64,000 bases of DNA from Pleurocapsa sp. PCC 7319 (lineage in GTDB: Bacteria; Cyanobacteriota; Cyanobacteriia; Cyanobacteriales; Xenococcaceae): positions 4,995,322 to 5,059,321 of the forward strand of contig NZ_KB235922.1 of assembly GCF_000332195.1 (NCBI RefSeq), given 5' to 3'. Shown here one piece after another: positions 7,981-16,419 of the stretch. Every line of letters starts with the position of its first letter. Within the stretch, counting starts at the first letter, position 1. Both the position numbers and the translations under genes were made by a program. The notes below the pieces were generated by a model. That model did no database searches. It saw only the letters and a program-made list of their open reading frames with translations, and was not told the DNA's origin.

Positions 7981-9612
7981 ATGAATCAAGAATCAACAAT
8001 TTGGATTTACGATACAACCTTAAGAGACGGCTCTCAAGGAGAGGGAATTTCTTTATCATTAGAAGATAAACTGAAAATTGCGCGTCAGCTTGATCGAATG
8101 GGAGTTCCCTTTATTGAGGGGGGATGGCCGGGGGCAAATCCTAAAGATGTTCAGTTCTTCTGGAGACTTCAAGAGGAACCGCTGAAAACTTCAAAAGTAG
8201 TTGCTTTTTGTTCTACCCGTCGTCCGAATTTAGCGGCTGCCGAGGATAAAATGCTGCAAGCAATATTAGCTGCAGGAACTCAATGGGTGACGATTTTTGG
8301 TAAATCCTGGGATCTACACGTTAAGGAAACCTTAAAAACTAGCTTGGACGAGAACTTGGCAATGATACGCGACACAATTGAATATCTGCGTAGCCAGGGT
8401 AGAAAAGTAATTTATGATGCTGAGCATTGGTTTGATGGTTATAAACACAATTCTGAGTACGCTGTCAAAACAATTAGAACAGCCCTAGAAGCTGGAGCAG
8501 AATGGTTAGTTTTGTGTGATACTAACGGCGGCACATTACCCCATGAAGTCAGTCAAATTATCACCGAGATAATGGCTGGGTTTCCCGAATTAAATTCCTC
8601 CGACTCAGTCAGGCTGGGTATACATACTCACAATGATTCAGGAACGGCAGTTGCCAATGCGATCGCGGCTGTAATGTCAGGAGCAACAATGGTGCAGGGA
8701 ACAATTAATGGGTATGGAGAAAGATGTGGTAATGCCAATCTCTGTACTCTAATTCCTAATCTACAGTTGAAGCTTGGTTATCATTGTTTAGCAGATCAAC
8801 AACTTGGTCAACTGAGTCCTACTAGTCGTTTAATTAGCGAAATTGTTAATCTTGCTCCCGATGACCATGCACCGTTTGTCGGGCGCTCGGCATTTGCTCA
8901 TAAAGCGGGAGTTCATGTCTCTGCAGTAGCTAAAAATCCTTTAACCTATGAACATATTCAACCAGAGTTAATTGGAAATCAGAGACGAATCGTTATTTCA
9001 GATCAGTCCGGCTTGAGCAATGTTCTACATTATGCGGCGAAGTTTGGCATTAATCTTGGTAAACAAGACGTAAGCTGTCGTCAAATTCTCGAGAAGTTAA
9101 AAGCATTAGAAAATGAAGGATATCAATTTGAAGCTGCAGAGGCTAGTTTTGAATTATTAATGCGCTCAATCCTCGAACCAGGAAAGCAATTGTTTCAACT
9201 TAAGGGTTTTCAGGTTCACTGTGATATTCATCAAGAAATAGATAACCCAGCTAGCAAAGCTTTAGCTACGATAAAAGTAGAGGTAGATGGTAAAAATCTA
9301 CTAGAGGTAGCAGAGGCTAATGGTCCTGTAGCGGCTTTAGATCTGGCTTTACGCAAGGCTTTGGTTAAATTCTATCCTGAAATTGCCAATTTTAACTTAG
9401 CAGATTACAAAGTCAGAATCTTAGATGGCAGTGCCGGGACAGCAGCTAAAACTCGTGTACTGGTAGAATCGACCAACGGAGTAGAACGATGGACAACTGT
9501 AGGAGTATCGGTCAATATCCTTGATGCTTCTTACCAAGCAGTAGTCGAAGGTATGGAATATGGTTTATTATTACAGACCTTGAACAAAAATAAAGTCAGT
9601 ATTACTAATTAA
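7981..9612 (+). CDS. cimA: (R)-citramalate synthase, CimA family
   Basis: Condenses pyruvate with acetyl-CoA to citramalate, the first step of the threonine-independent route to isoleucine; the alternative is another 2-isopropylmalate-synthase-like acyltransferase. The N-terminus IWIYDTTLRDGSQGEGISLS carries the HMGL-like signature DTTLRDGxQ, the TIM barrel continues with the metal-binding GIHTHNDSGTAVAN and GTINGYGERCGNANL, and the C-terminal 150 residues form the LeuA-type regulatory domain (VRILDGSAGTAAKTRVLVES). The layout and length fit the citramalate synthase subgroup rather than LeuA. I chose the ATG; an upstream in-frame TTG would add 11 unconserved residues. The next gene follows after 20 bases. 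Confidence 0.9.
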   Translation: MNQESTIWIYDTTLRDGSQGEGISLSLEDKLKIARQLDRMGVPFIEGGWPGANPKDVQFFWRLQEEPLKTSKVVAFCSTRRPNLAAAEDKMLQAILAAGTQWVTIFGKSWDLHVKETLKTSLDENLAMIRDTIEYLRSQGRKVIYDAEHWFDGYKHNSEYAVKTIRTALEAGAEWLVLCDTNGGTLPHEVSQIITEIMAGFPELNSSDSVRLGIHTHNDSGTAVANAIAAVMSGATMVQGTINGYGERCGNANLCTLIPNLQLKLGYHCLADQQLGQLSPTSRLISEIVNLAPDDHAPFVGRSAFAHKAGVHVSAVAKNPLTYEHIQPELIGNQRRIVISDQSGLSNVLHYAAKFGINLGKQDVSCRQILEKLKALENEGYQFEAAEASFELLMRSILEPGKQLFQLKGFQVHCDIHQEIDNPASKALATIKVEVDGKNLLEVAEANGPVAALDLALRKALVKFYPEIANFNLADYKVRILDGSAGTAAKTRVLVESTNGVERWTTVGVSVNILDASYQAVVEGMEYGLLLQTLNKNKVSITN

Positions 9613-9632
9613 GTAAAGTAGCAAAACTATCT

Positions 9633-11243
9633 ATGACGGCTCTTCCTCCTACCACCAGAAGTAGACTCAAAAAACTTCCACAAACTACCGCTGTTTGGGA
9701 AGGCGATCGCCGTCCGTTGGAAAATATGGCTTCTTACTTAGATGCCAATATAGATGCCGACGAAGAATGTATTATTTGGGTTGACGGCTCAGAAGGCTCC
9801 GTCAGAGCGATGGATGTAGTTTCTGGAGAAACAGGGATTGAGGCCACGGTACGTACTTTATTGAGGGCGATTGAATCTCCTCACCACCCAGGGCAACCAA
9901 GTCGTCCCCAAAAAGTAATTGTACGCGATCGCGAAATTCAATTTTTGTTGCGGGGAGTTTTACAAGCTTTAGATATTACTGTTGAGTATTCTACTCAACT
10001 GCCAGTAATCGATCATCTATTTGAGGGATTTGCTGCAATGAGCAATATTCAGCCATCAGCTCTCCCCTCTGTTTATGAAGAAGCTATTAATGATACTGCT
10101 ATTAACATTTGGGATATTGCCCCTTGGGAATTATTAGCCGATAGTGATATTTTGTGTGTTGAGCTGAAAAACTGCGCCGTGGACAAGATATATCTCTGCA
10201 TTATGGGCATGATGTCAGCCGAATATGGAGTATTACTTTATCGCTCCCTAGATTCTCTAAAGCAATTTCGTGCTGCTGCTTTAGGAGATAGTAAGTCCCC
10301 CGCACAATTAGAGCAAGCTTTTTTAGCTCAGGATTGTTGGTTTCTTAATTATGATGAAGTTGAAATAGAGACTCAAGGTATGGGCAAGGCAGTCTCAATT
10401 GAACCTTTTTTCGGCAGCATTCATCCCTTTGAAGGAATGCGCCCCTTCTTGGATGAAGAGGAAACAAAGATAGTTTATGCAGCTTTAGAGTCTTTGCTGC
10501 GTTTTTACCGCGGTAATCGAACTATTCTCGCTCAAGAACCAATTAAGGCAATATGCAAATCCTATCGCATCAATCTTCCGGAATCCAGAATAGAAGCAAA
10601 AACGTTATCTACCAAGGTTTGTAGTTTACCTAAACTGACAGAAGAATTGCTTAATCTGGGCATCAAAGATCGGCCAGAAAAGTTAGCAGAAGATATTGAT
10701 ATTGCTATTCAAGAAGATTTAATTCCAGATGGTTCTCTGATTAGTTTAACCAGTATTAACTGGGAATTTATTCAACAGCTAAAACACAAACCCAAGACTT
10801 ACCATCAATCCTTAAACATTACCAATAAAAGCGAAGAATTTCCCATAATTTTTATTCAAACTACCCGTCCTAAAGCCAAACATTTGATTACCAGAATCAA
10901 AGATGCAGGTGGATTAAAGTCTATTTGTTTTAATCCTGGTGAAGATCCCTTCAGTGGAGAAATTTTTCAGCTGGGAATGTTGCAAACCGGAGACGACGAA
11001 TTGTATATATTTGCCGAGTATTCTCAAGAAGTTGCTCAGCAGCTCAAATCCCTAGACAATTGGCGTCAACGCTGCCAAAAAAACCAGGGTTATTGTGGTC
11101 TGATCGTTGCTATGGGAGCAACAGGGGTTAATCGTGGGAATCCACAATTAAAAGATATATTAGCTCTATTTGAAGTGCAGTCGATCAATGGTACAGAGCT
11201 TGGTATGGGAGTTTTACAGTTAGTACCTGATTTTGATTTTTGA
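9633..11243 (+). CDS. Conserved cyanobacterial protein, DUF6930-like
   Basis: A 536-residue soluble protein without signal peptide or membrane segments. The N-terminal 120 residues (PQTTAVWEGDRRPLENM, IIWVDGSEGSVRAMDVV, RPQKVIVRDREIQFLLRGVL) form a domain I recall as DUF6930, found in cyanobacterial proteins of unknown function. The rest, including WELLADSDILCVEL and GLIVAMGATGVNRGNPQ, has no recognisable catalytic motif. It closely follows citramalate synthase on the same strand, so the two may be co-transcribed; that does not reveal a function. The family name is from memory and should be treated as tentative. Confidence 0.7.
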   Translation: MTALPPTTRSRLKKLPQTTAVWEGDRRPLENMASYLDANIDADEECIIWVDGSEGSVRAMDVVSGETGIEATVRTLLRAIESPHHPGQPSRPQKVIVRDREIQFLLRGVLQALDITVEYSTQLPVIDHLFEGFAAMSNIQPSALPSVYEEAINDTAINIWDIAPWELLADSDILCVELKNCAVDKIYLCIMGMMSAEYGVLLYRSLDSLKQFRAAALGDSKSPAQLEQAFLAQDCWFLNYDEVEIETQGMGKAVSIEPFFGSIHPFEGMRPFLDEEETKIVYAALESLLRFYRGNRTILAQEPIKAICKSYRINLPESRIEAKTLSTKVCSLPKLTEELLNLGIKDRPEKLAEDIDIAIQEDLIPDGSLISLTSINWEFIQQLKHKPKTYHQSLNITNKSEEFPIIFIQTTRPKAKHLITRIKDAGGLKSICFNPGEDPFSGEIFQLGMLQTGDDELYIFAEYSQEVAQQLKSLDNWRQRCQKNQGYCGLIVAMGATGVNRGNPQLKDILALFEVQSINGTELGMGVLQLVPDFDF

Positions 11244-11343
11244 TTACTTTTTTAGTTAGCAATTATTACTGGGAAAATTATGTTATCCTAAGTGAGCGTC
11301 GAAAACGCCCTCAAGATGTGGTCAGTTGACAGCAACTTAGGTA

Positions 11344-11417
11344 CGGGATGTAGCGCAGCTTGGTAGCGCGCCTGCTTTGGGAGCAGGATGTCGCAGGTTC
11401 AAATCCTGTCATCCCGA
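11344..11417 (+). tRNA. tRNA-Pro (anticodon TGG)
   Basis: A 74-nt cloverleaf. The acceptor stem pairs CGGGATG with CATCCCG and is followed by discriminator A; the D arm is GCGCAGCTTGGTAGCGC; the anticodon stem-loop CCTGC-TTTGGGA-GCAGG has anticodon TGG (reads CCA and other proline codons); the T arm contains GCAGG-TTCAAAT-CCTGT. CCA is not encoded. Confidence 0.95.
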
Positions 11418-11690
11418 TAATTTCAAGCTTCAAAGATTAACAATTACCTCTGCCTCCAAAGAATAGAATTAAAAGATTAATAATGTAATTTAGAGTATCT
11501 CATCTCATGAAATTTGCTTAATAAAATTCCTCTTGTATAATGGGCGGAAACATTAGTTTACTTTTTTAAAGTTTTAAAAGAAACAAGCATTTTTTACGAT
11601 CAAGATAAATAGTAAGAATCAAAAAATATTCGCTTATTATCCAGTAATTAACAGTTTTTTATACACAATAAACAATTAGCAGGTAGTGTA
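11418..11690. other. Spacer between tRNA-Pro and the Tic22-like gene
   Basis: AT-rich, with no gene recognisable. It presumably carries the promoter of the Tic22-like gene. Confidence 0.4.
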
Positions 11691-12497
11691 ATGAGGCAGA
11701 TAGACATGATGAAATTATTAGTCCGTTGGAGTGCAACCTTGGGAATAGCTGGAACTGCTTTTATCGGTTCTGGGATAGTAACAAACTTCACAGCGTTGGC
11801 TTTACCAGAAGATCAAGTTTTGAAAAAGCTCGATCCAGTCCCTGTATTCACCATAGCCGATGAACAAGGTGCACCTTTAGTCGCATCAGGTGAAGATCAA
11901 GCTAAGGTTGCAGGAGTTTTTATTAGTCAAGATGATGCTAACCAATTTGTCAATCAGCTAAAAACCCAGAATCCTGAGCTAGCGAGTAAAGTCAAGGTTG
12001 TCCCTGTATCACTAGGAGAGGTTTACAAATTATCTGAATCTGCTGAAAGTCAGGAAAATGCTTTGAATTTTGCCTATGTTCCCGAACAAGAAGCTGTCAA
12101 CTCAGCCAAGACTATTGGTGAAGCTAATAATCAACCATATCAAGGTGGAGTACCTCTATTTGTTGCCAAGGGAGGCGAAGGCAAGGGTTATCTAACGATT
12201 GAAAAAGATGCTCAACAAGTGATTCCTTTCTTCTTTGATAAACAACAACTAGAAGATATGGTAGCTAAGTTTAAAGAACAAAAGCCTGATGTCGCAGCCA
12301 GTGTTGATATTGAGGTTGTGCCTTTAGAGGGAGTAATTGAAACCCTCGAAACTAGTGAAGATAAAATGCTCGAAAAAATTGTGCTAGTACCTTCTACAGA
12401 ATCAATTCAATTTCTCCAAAATTCATCTACCCAAAATGGAGGAATAACAGCTCCAGAGGCTACTCCAGAAGTGGCACCAGAGAAAACTCCAGAATAA
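11691..12497 (+). CDS. Tic22-like family protein
   Basis: Cyanobacterial homologue of the plastid intermembrane-space protein Tic22, a periplasmic/thylakoid chaperone linked to outer-membrane biogenesis. An N-terminal signal segment (WSATLGIAGTAFIGSGIV) precedes the duplicated Tic22 fold: VPVFTIADEQGAPLVA, VAGVFISQDDANQFVNQL and VVPVSLGEVYKL in the first half, VPLFVAKGGEGKGYLTI, VIPFFFDKQQLEDMVAKF and VVPLEGVIETL in the second. The C-terminus is a Pro/Glu/Thr-rich tail. Start choice is uncertain between the first ATG and one five codons downstream (MMKLLVRW). prmC begins 10 bases after the stop, suggesting co-transcription. Confidence 0.85.
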   Translation: MRQIDMMKLLVRWSATLGIAGTAFIGSGIVTNFTALALPEDQVLKKLDPVPVFTIADEQGAPLVASGEDQAKVAGVFISQDDANQFVNQLKTQNPELASKVKVVPVSLGEVYKLSESAESQENALNFAYVPEQEAVNSAKTIGEANNQPYQGGVPLFVAKGGEGKGYLTIEKDAQQVIPFFFDKQQLEDMVAKFKEQKPDVAASVDIEVVPLEGVIETLETSEDKMLEKIVLVPSTESIQFLQNSSTQNGGITAPEATPEVAPEKTPE

Positions 12498-12507
12498 ATT
12501 ATTAATA

Positions 12508-13410
12508 TTGAACAGTATTTCTGGCGCTAAACTGTATTCTTGGTATCAGCAAGCTAAACAATCAGCGCTCGCTAATAATATTGATCCAGATGAAGTTGAT
12601 TGGTTACTTCAGGTCATAACTAACTTGAGCAACCTGTCCATACGTCTAGGCTCTTATGCCAATCAATCTTTTATAGTTAGTCAAAGACCTCTTTGGAAAA
12701 TAGAAGAACTATGGCAAAGACGTCTTCAAGAACGCGTACCAGTGCAGTATCTGGTGAACACTGTTTTTTGGAGGCGTTTTCAATTGCGGGTTACTCCCGC
12801 AGTCTTGATACCTCGTCCTGAAACAGAATTAATTATTGATATCGCCATCGAAGCTGCTGGTCAAAATAAAAATAGTCTTATTGCCGATGTCAAACAACAC
12901 TGGGTAGATTTAGGAACAGGAAGCGGTGCGATCGCTTTAGGATTAGCCAGTAGCTTACCTCAAGCAACTATTCACGCTGTTGACTATAGTCCAGAAGCTT
13001 TAGGCGTTGCCCAAGAAAATGCCGAACAGCTAAATTTAAATCAAAATATTTGTTTTTATCAGGGTAGCTGGTGGCAACCCTTAGAGTTTCTTCAAGGTCA
13101 GGTCAGGGGAATGGTTTCTAATCCCCCCTATATTCCTACATCACAAATATCTCAATTGCAACCAGAAGTAGCAAACCACGAACCACATTTAGCTCTTGAT
13201 GGCGGGATAGATGGTCTGAATGATATTCGTCATCTAGTGCAGGTTGCTCCCCACTACCTAATTTCTGGAGGAATTTGGTTAATTGAAATTATGGCTGGTC
13301 AGCATCATGCAGTTGTAAAACTTTTAGAACAGCAGGAAAAATACTACGATATAAAAATATTTCCCGATCTCAGTGGTATTGAGCGTTTTGTCTTGGCACA
13401 TCGTCGCTAA
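12508..13410 (+). CDS. prmC: Release-factor glutamine methyltransferase PrmC (HemK)
   Basis: S-adenosylmethionine-dependent enzyme that methylates the glutamine of the GGQ motif in peptide chain release factors 1 and 2. The N-terminal helical domain (residues 1-90) is followed by the family motif RVPVQYL, RRFQLRVTPAVLIPRPETELII, the SAM-binding WVDLGTGSGAIALGLAS and the catalytic SNPPYIP. At 300 residues its length is typical. The TTG start lacks a strong ribosome site but lies just 10 bases after the Tic22-like stop, so translational coupling is possible. A YrdC-type gene follows. Confidence 0.92.
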   Translation: MNSISGAKLYSWYQQAKQSALANNIDPDEVDWLLQVITNLSNLSIRLGSYANQSFIVSQRPLWKIEELWQRRLQERVPVQYLVNTVFWRRFQLRVTPAVLIPRPETELIIDIAIEAAGQNKNSLIADVKQHWVDLGTGSGAIALGLASSLPQATIHAVDYSPEALGVAQENAEQLNLNQNICFYQGSWWQPLEFLQGQVRGMVSNPPYIPTSQISQLQPEVANHEPHLALDGGIDGLNDIRHLVQVAPHYLISGGIWLIEIMAGQHHAVVKLLEQQEKYYDIKIFPDLSGIERFVLAHRR

Positions 13411-13476
13411 TTTCAGTCATAGTACCGCGAGGAAAATCAACTTTAATAACGGACATGAAATAAACTTTAAAATTTT

Positions 13477-14067
13477 ATGGTTCAAGTTTCTCAGGCAGAA
13501 CTAGTTCAAGGAGCGATCGCTGGAAAAGCTGTGAGTTTTCCGACTGACACTGTACCTGCCCTAGCAATTAAACCAGAGTTAGCTGAACAAATTTTTCTGC
13601 TTAAGCAGAGACCTGAAAATAAACCTTTAATTTTGATGGGAGCATCCATTAGTGATTTACTCCCTTTTATTGATTACACTGCCCCAGAGTTAGAAATTTG
13701 GCAACAAATATTCAATAAATACTTACCAGGCGCGCTAACCTTAGTTTTACCAGCATCATCTTTAGTTCCACCTATAATCAACCCCACTAAATCAAAGACA
13801 GTAGGAATCCGAGTACCGGATCATGTCATTGCACGTCAAATACTCAAGCAAACTGGAGTTTTAGCCACCACCAGTGCTAACATTTCCGGACAAAACAGTT
13901 TAACTTCTATGCCTGAGATAGCTCAAGTTTTTCCCGATGTTTTGGTTTTGGAAGATTCAATGCTTAAGCTAGAGGATAAAATTGGAAGTGGACTGCCCTC
14001 TACTATTATTCACTGGAAAAATCAGCAGTGGGAACTTTTACGTCAGGGTAGTGTAACTGTAAAATAA
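13477..14067 (+). CDS. Threonylcarbamoyl-AMP synthase-like protein (YrdC/Sua5 family)
   Basis: Makes L-threonylcarbamoyl-adenylate for the t6A37 modification of ANN-decoding tRNAs. The YrdC core is evident: FPTDTVPALAIKPE, QIFLLKQRPENKPLILM, the PGALTLVLPAS segment, VGIRVPDHVIARQIL and ATTSANISGQ. At 196 residues it has the short form (no C-terminal Sua5 domain). The gene prmC lies upstream on the same strand, a pairing seen in other bacteria, consistent with a shared translation-quality role. Confidence 0.88.
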   Translation: MVQVSQAELVQGAIAGKAVSFPTDTVPALAIKPELAEQIFLLKQRPENKPLILMGASISDLLPFIDYTAPELEIWQQIFNKYLPGALTLVLPASSLVPPIINPTKSKTVGIRVPDHVIARQILKQTGVLATTSANISGQNSLTSMPEIAQVFPDVLVLEDSMLKLEDKIGSGLPSTIIHWKNQQWELLRQGSVTVK

Positions 14068-14276
14068 TTCTAGAGGATTGAACCAAGTGATTGCCTTAAG
14101 CTATGCTAGATTAAACAACAATAATGCAATACTAAATAGTTAATGTAATAATTATTCGGATCGTTGTATTTATTGGGAAACAAAGCACTAGAGTGGCGTT
14201 AAACGGTTGTAAGCCAAATTACTAGAAGAGTAAGAGGGATGGTGCCAACTATTCGGTGATAACCTGAACCCATCTG

Positions 14277-15074
14277 ATGAAATATATGAATGAAATCGAG
14301 GAGTTAAAGGAAGAACTGAGACAAGCACAACTGGCTTACCAAATGGCAGCACAAATGAGCCAGTTTAAAGCCGGTTTTTTGGCTCGCACTTCCCATGAGT
14401 TGCGATCGCCACTAAGCAGCATGATTGGCTTACATCAGTTAATTCTGTCGGATCTCTGTGAAAGCCCAGAAGAACAAAAAGAATTTATTACTCAGGCTTA
14501 CCAGTCAGCATTGAAGTTAATGAAGCTGATCGATGAGATTGTGGCTGTATCCAAAACAGAATATGGCAGCAATCGATTAAATTTAGAATCTCTGCAACTC
14601 AAGGAAATATTTACTGAAATTGATCGTTTGACTCATCTTCAAGCAGCTAATCACAACCTTCAATTAGAAATTATTGAGCCAGACCCTACGGTTTATGTAT
14701 ATGCAGATCGTTCTCGGTTAATCCAGTTAATATTTAATTTAATTGATAGCGGTATTAGTTTGATGGATACAGGTAACATCAAGGTATCTACTGCCGATGT
14801 AAGTTTAGACACCGTTACCATTGAAATTGATCTAGAGTGCCCTACTGAACTCTGGTATGAGCAAAAAACTAGCGAACCCAATCTAGAAAGTAGCGATTTA
14901 GCTGATATCCGTAAGTTATTGCAAGAAATTAGCTTGTCTCCCAATATGAAGCTGTTATTGTCCCAAACTTTATTAGAAACAATGGGAGGAAATCTAGAGT
15001 TACTAGATCTTGCCCCTCAGAACAATCAATTACCTTTAACTCGAGTAGTTTTAACCTGTAAAACTCCTAGCTAA
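14277..15074 (+). CDS. Degenerate sensor histidine kinase (HisKA with decayed ATPase domain)
   Basis: A short cytosolic protein starting with a coiled coil (EIEELKEELRQAQLAYQMAA), then a dimerisation/phosphoacceptor domain with an intact H-box, FLARTSHELRSPLSSMIGLH. The region expected to be the HATPase domain keeps its outline (DRSRLIQLIFNLI ... LLETMGGNLELL) but has lost the ATP-binding boxes: the N-box NxxxNA reads NLIDSG, and neither the DxGxG box nor the GLGL box is found. It may therefore accept or pass phosphate rather than autophosphorylate. No sensor domain or response regulator is adjacent. A weak hairpin (GATGG/CCATC) lies immediately before the start, with no clear ribosome site. 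Confidence 0.75.
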   Translation: MKYMNEIEELKEELRQAQLAYQMAAQMSQFKAGFLARTSHELRSPLSSMIGLHQLILSDLCESPEEQKEFITQAYQSALKLMKLIDEIVAVSKTEYGSNRLNLESLQLKEIFTEIDRLTHLQAANHNLQLEIIEPDPTVYVYADRSRLIQLIFNLIDSGISLMDTGNIKVSTADVSLDTVTIEIDLECPTELWYEQKTSEPNLESSDLADIRKLLQEISLSPNMKLLLSQTLLETMGGNLELLDLAPQNNQLPLTRVVLTCKTPS

Positions 15075-15224
15075 AGTGTTTTCCAAAAAGTAAAAGAGTT
15101 AAAAAATATATTCCTAAATAACTCAGAAACATAATTTTTCAACTCTTATTCTTCGTAAAGTTATTCAAATCAATAACAAAAAAAATTTTTCTCAAAAAAA
15201 CAATTTTAGGCAATATTTAAATAT
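15075..15224. other. AT-rich spacer after the histidine-kinase-like gene
   Basis: A- and T-rich sequence separating this gene from the small reverse-strand reading frame. I see no gene or clear terminator in it. Confidence 0.4.
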
Positions 15225-15398
15225 TTAATAGTGATTTTTACTTTGTTGAGTACATTCTTGTTCCCAACATCTTCTAAATAAAGTAATTTGATATAAATAC
15301 CAAAAATGTCTAAAATTCCAAACAGAATATTTATGAAAAAGCTGCTGATTAATATATTGCCAAAATAGATTAGCTGTTAATTTTATTTTTCTATTCAT
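15225..15398 (-). CDS. Possible small protein, 57 residues, aromatic-rich
   Basis: An open reading frame from ATG with AAAAAAGGACTTTTGGTCG upstream, an acceptable ribosome site. The product begins MNRKIKLTANLFWQYINQQL and continues FHKYSVWNFRHFWYLYQITL, then FRRCWEQECTQQSKNHY. It is strikingly rich in Trp, Tyr and Phe, basic and without a hydrophobic membrane segment, which is unusual for chance translation of AT-rich DNA. I do not recognise a family; it is not NblA. It lies alone in a 490-base gap. It may still be fortuitous. Confidence 0.4.
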   Translation of the reverse strand: MNRKIKLTANLFWQYINQQLFHKYSVWNFRHFWYLYQITLFRRCWEQECTQQSKNHY

Positions 15399-15564
15399 CG
15401 ACCAAAAGTCCTTTTTTGATAATTTAAATTAGTTTTGATTCTTCTTCTATTATTAATTTGCCCAATTAAATATCTTTCCCCTTGGTCGGAATTACTTAAA
15501 ATTTAGTGCTAATCAATTAAATATCAAGTATTCTTACGAATTGCCAAAAACCAGATATTATGTA

Positions 15565-15927
15565 TTAATTGGTTTTACTTCTAATTATGTCGAGGGTAAT
15601 TCGACCACTAAAATTAGGAATAGGTGCGGCTGGTTTCGATAACCGAACCTGAACTTGGTTGACTTTTTCCAGACTGAGAAGCTTATCGGCGATCGCACTA
15701 ATTAACTTCTCTACCAAGTCAAACTTAGCCGTAGTAATTTGCTCTTTAACAATTGCGATCGCTTCCCGATAATCTAAGGTATCTTCAATGCAATCGCTCT
15801 TTCCTGCTGATTCTAAGTCCACCCACAAAGTTAAGTCCACTTCAAACCACTGCCCTAAAACTCGTTCCTCTGGAAGATAACCAACATATCCATAAGCGCG
15901 AATACCGCTAACTTGAATTGAATCCAT
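15565..15927 (-). CDS. folB: Dihydroneopterin aldolase FolB
   Basis: Cleaves 7,8-dihydroneopterin to 6-hydroxymethyl-dihydropterin in folate synthesis. The 120-residue tunnel-fold protein shows SIQVSGIRAYGYVGYLPEER with the active-site GY region, DYREAIAIVKE, FDLVEKLISAIADKLL with the conserved Glu, and the end VRLSKPAAPIPNFSGRITLDI with the conserved KP. Tyr replaces the usual His in the GxxxxH segment (RAYGYVG versus RxxxxHG), which may or may not matter. A heptamer repeat lies directly upstream of the start, between it and a four-helix-bundle gene on the same strand. Confidence 0.88.
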   Translation of the reverse strand: MDSIQVSGIRAYGYVGYLPEERVLGQWFEVDLTLWVDLESAGKSDCIEDTLDYREAIAIVKEQITTAKFDLVEKLISAIADKLLSLEKVNQVQVRLSKPAAPIPNFSGRITLDIIRSKTN

Positions 15928-15930
15928 TTT

Positions 15931-15958
15931 TGATTACTGATTACTGATTACTAATTAC
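15931..15958. repeat. Heptanucleotide tandem repeat (TGATTAC)3 plus TAATTAC
   Basis: Three perfect TGATTAC units and one variant between folB and the four-helix-bundle gene. The stop codon of the latter lies within it. The inverted form of the same heptamer flanks the other side of that gene. Confidence 0.95.
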
Positions 15959-16310
15959 TGAGTTTAGACTTGATAATTGAAGTCAAAATTTTACCAATTC
16001 TTTCAGCATCCTCTAAAAGAGGCTGTAGTTGTTTCTTTTCAATTATCCCTGAATCAATTAATATCTCCAGCCAAAATATAGTCTCGCTGCATTCTTTTCT
16101 GCTAACTCTAAGTTTATGAATAAAATCAGCATTTGATTCGGCATATTTAGCTTCATATAAATTTGCGCCAACTGAAGTTCCAGAACGAATTAATTGATTG
16201 CTTAAAGTGCGTCTGGCTCCTGGTGTCTGTTCTATCCAGTTGCATAGCTTAACTATCTTAACAGCAAACTTTTTAGCAAAATCATAAATATCAATGTTAG
16301 ATTTTTCCAC
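15951..16310 (-). CDS. Four-helix-bundle protein (S23/IVP family)
   Basis: A 119-residue all-helical protein of the family first seen as ORFs inserted in 23S rRNA genes and common as stand-alone genes in cyanobacteria; its biochemical role is unknown. Recognisable are YDFAKKFAVKIVKL, RRTLSNQLIRSGTSVGANLYEA with the family RxxGSxxANxxE pattern, and FIHKLRVSRKECSETIFWL. It sits between folB and proA and is flanked on both sides by inverted heptamer repeats, so it looks like a small cassette. No catalytic motif is visible. Confidence 0.85.
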   Translation of the reverse strand: MEKSNIDIYDFAKKFAVKIVKLCNWIEQTPGARRTLSNQLIRSGTSVGANLYEAKYAESNADFIHKLRVSRKECSETIFWLEILIDSGIIEKKQLQPLLEDAERIGKILTSIIKSKLSN

Positions 16311-16391
16311 AAGTAAAAACTATGACGCCTGACACGATTGAACTTATAAATTTAATATCAAAGCATAGAATTTCAATAGTTTTGGGCTTCA

Positions 16392-16419
16392 GTAATCAGT
16401 AATCAGTAATTAGTAATCA
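16392..16419. repeat. Heptanucleotide tandem repeat (GTAATCA)4, one unit variant
   Basis: GTAATCA units (third one GTAATTA), the reverse complement of the TGATTAC repeat near 15.93 kb. On the minus strand it provides the last two codons and stop of proA (GAT TAC TAA). Confidence 0.95.

Noticed and set aside
14220-14276. Possible riboswitch before the histidine-kinase-like gene (TGATAACCTGAACCC)
   Set aside because: Only a 5-bp helix can be formed and no known riboswitch core is complete.
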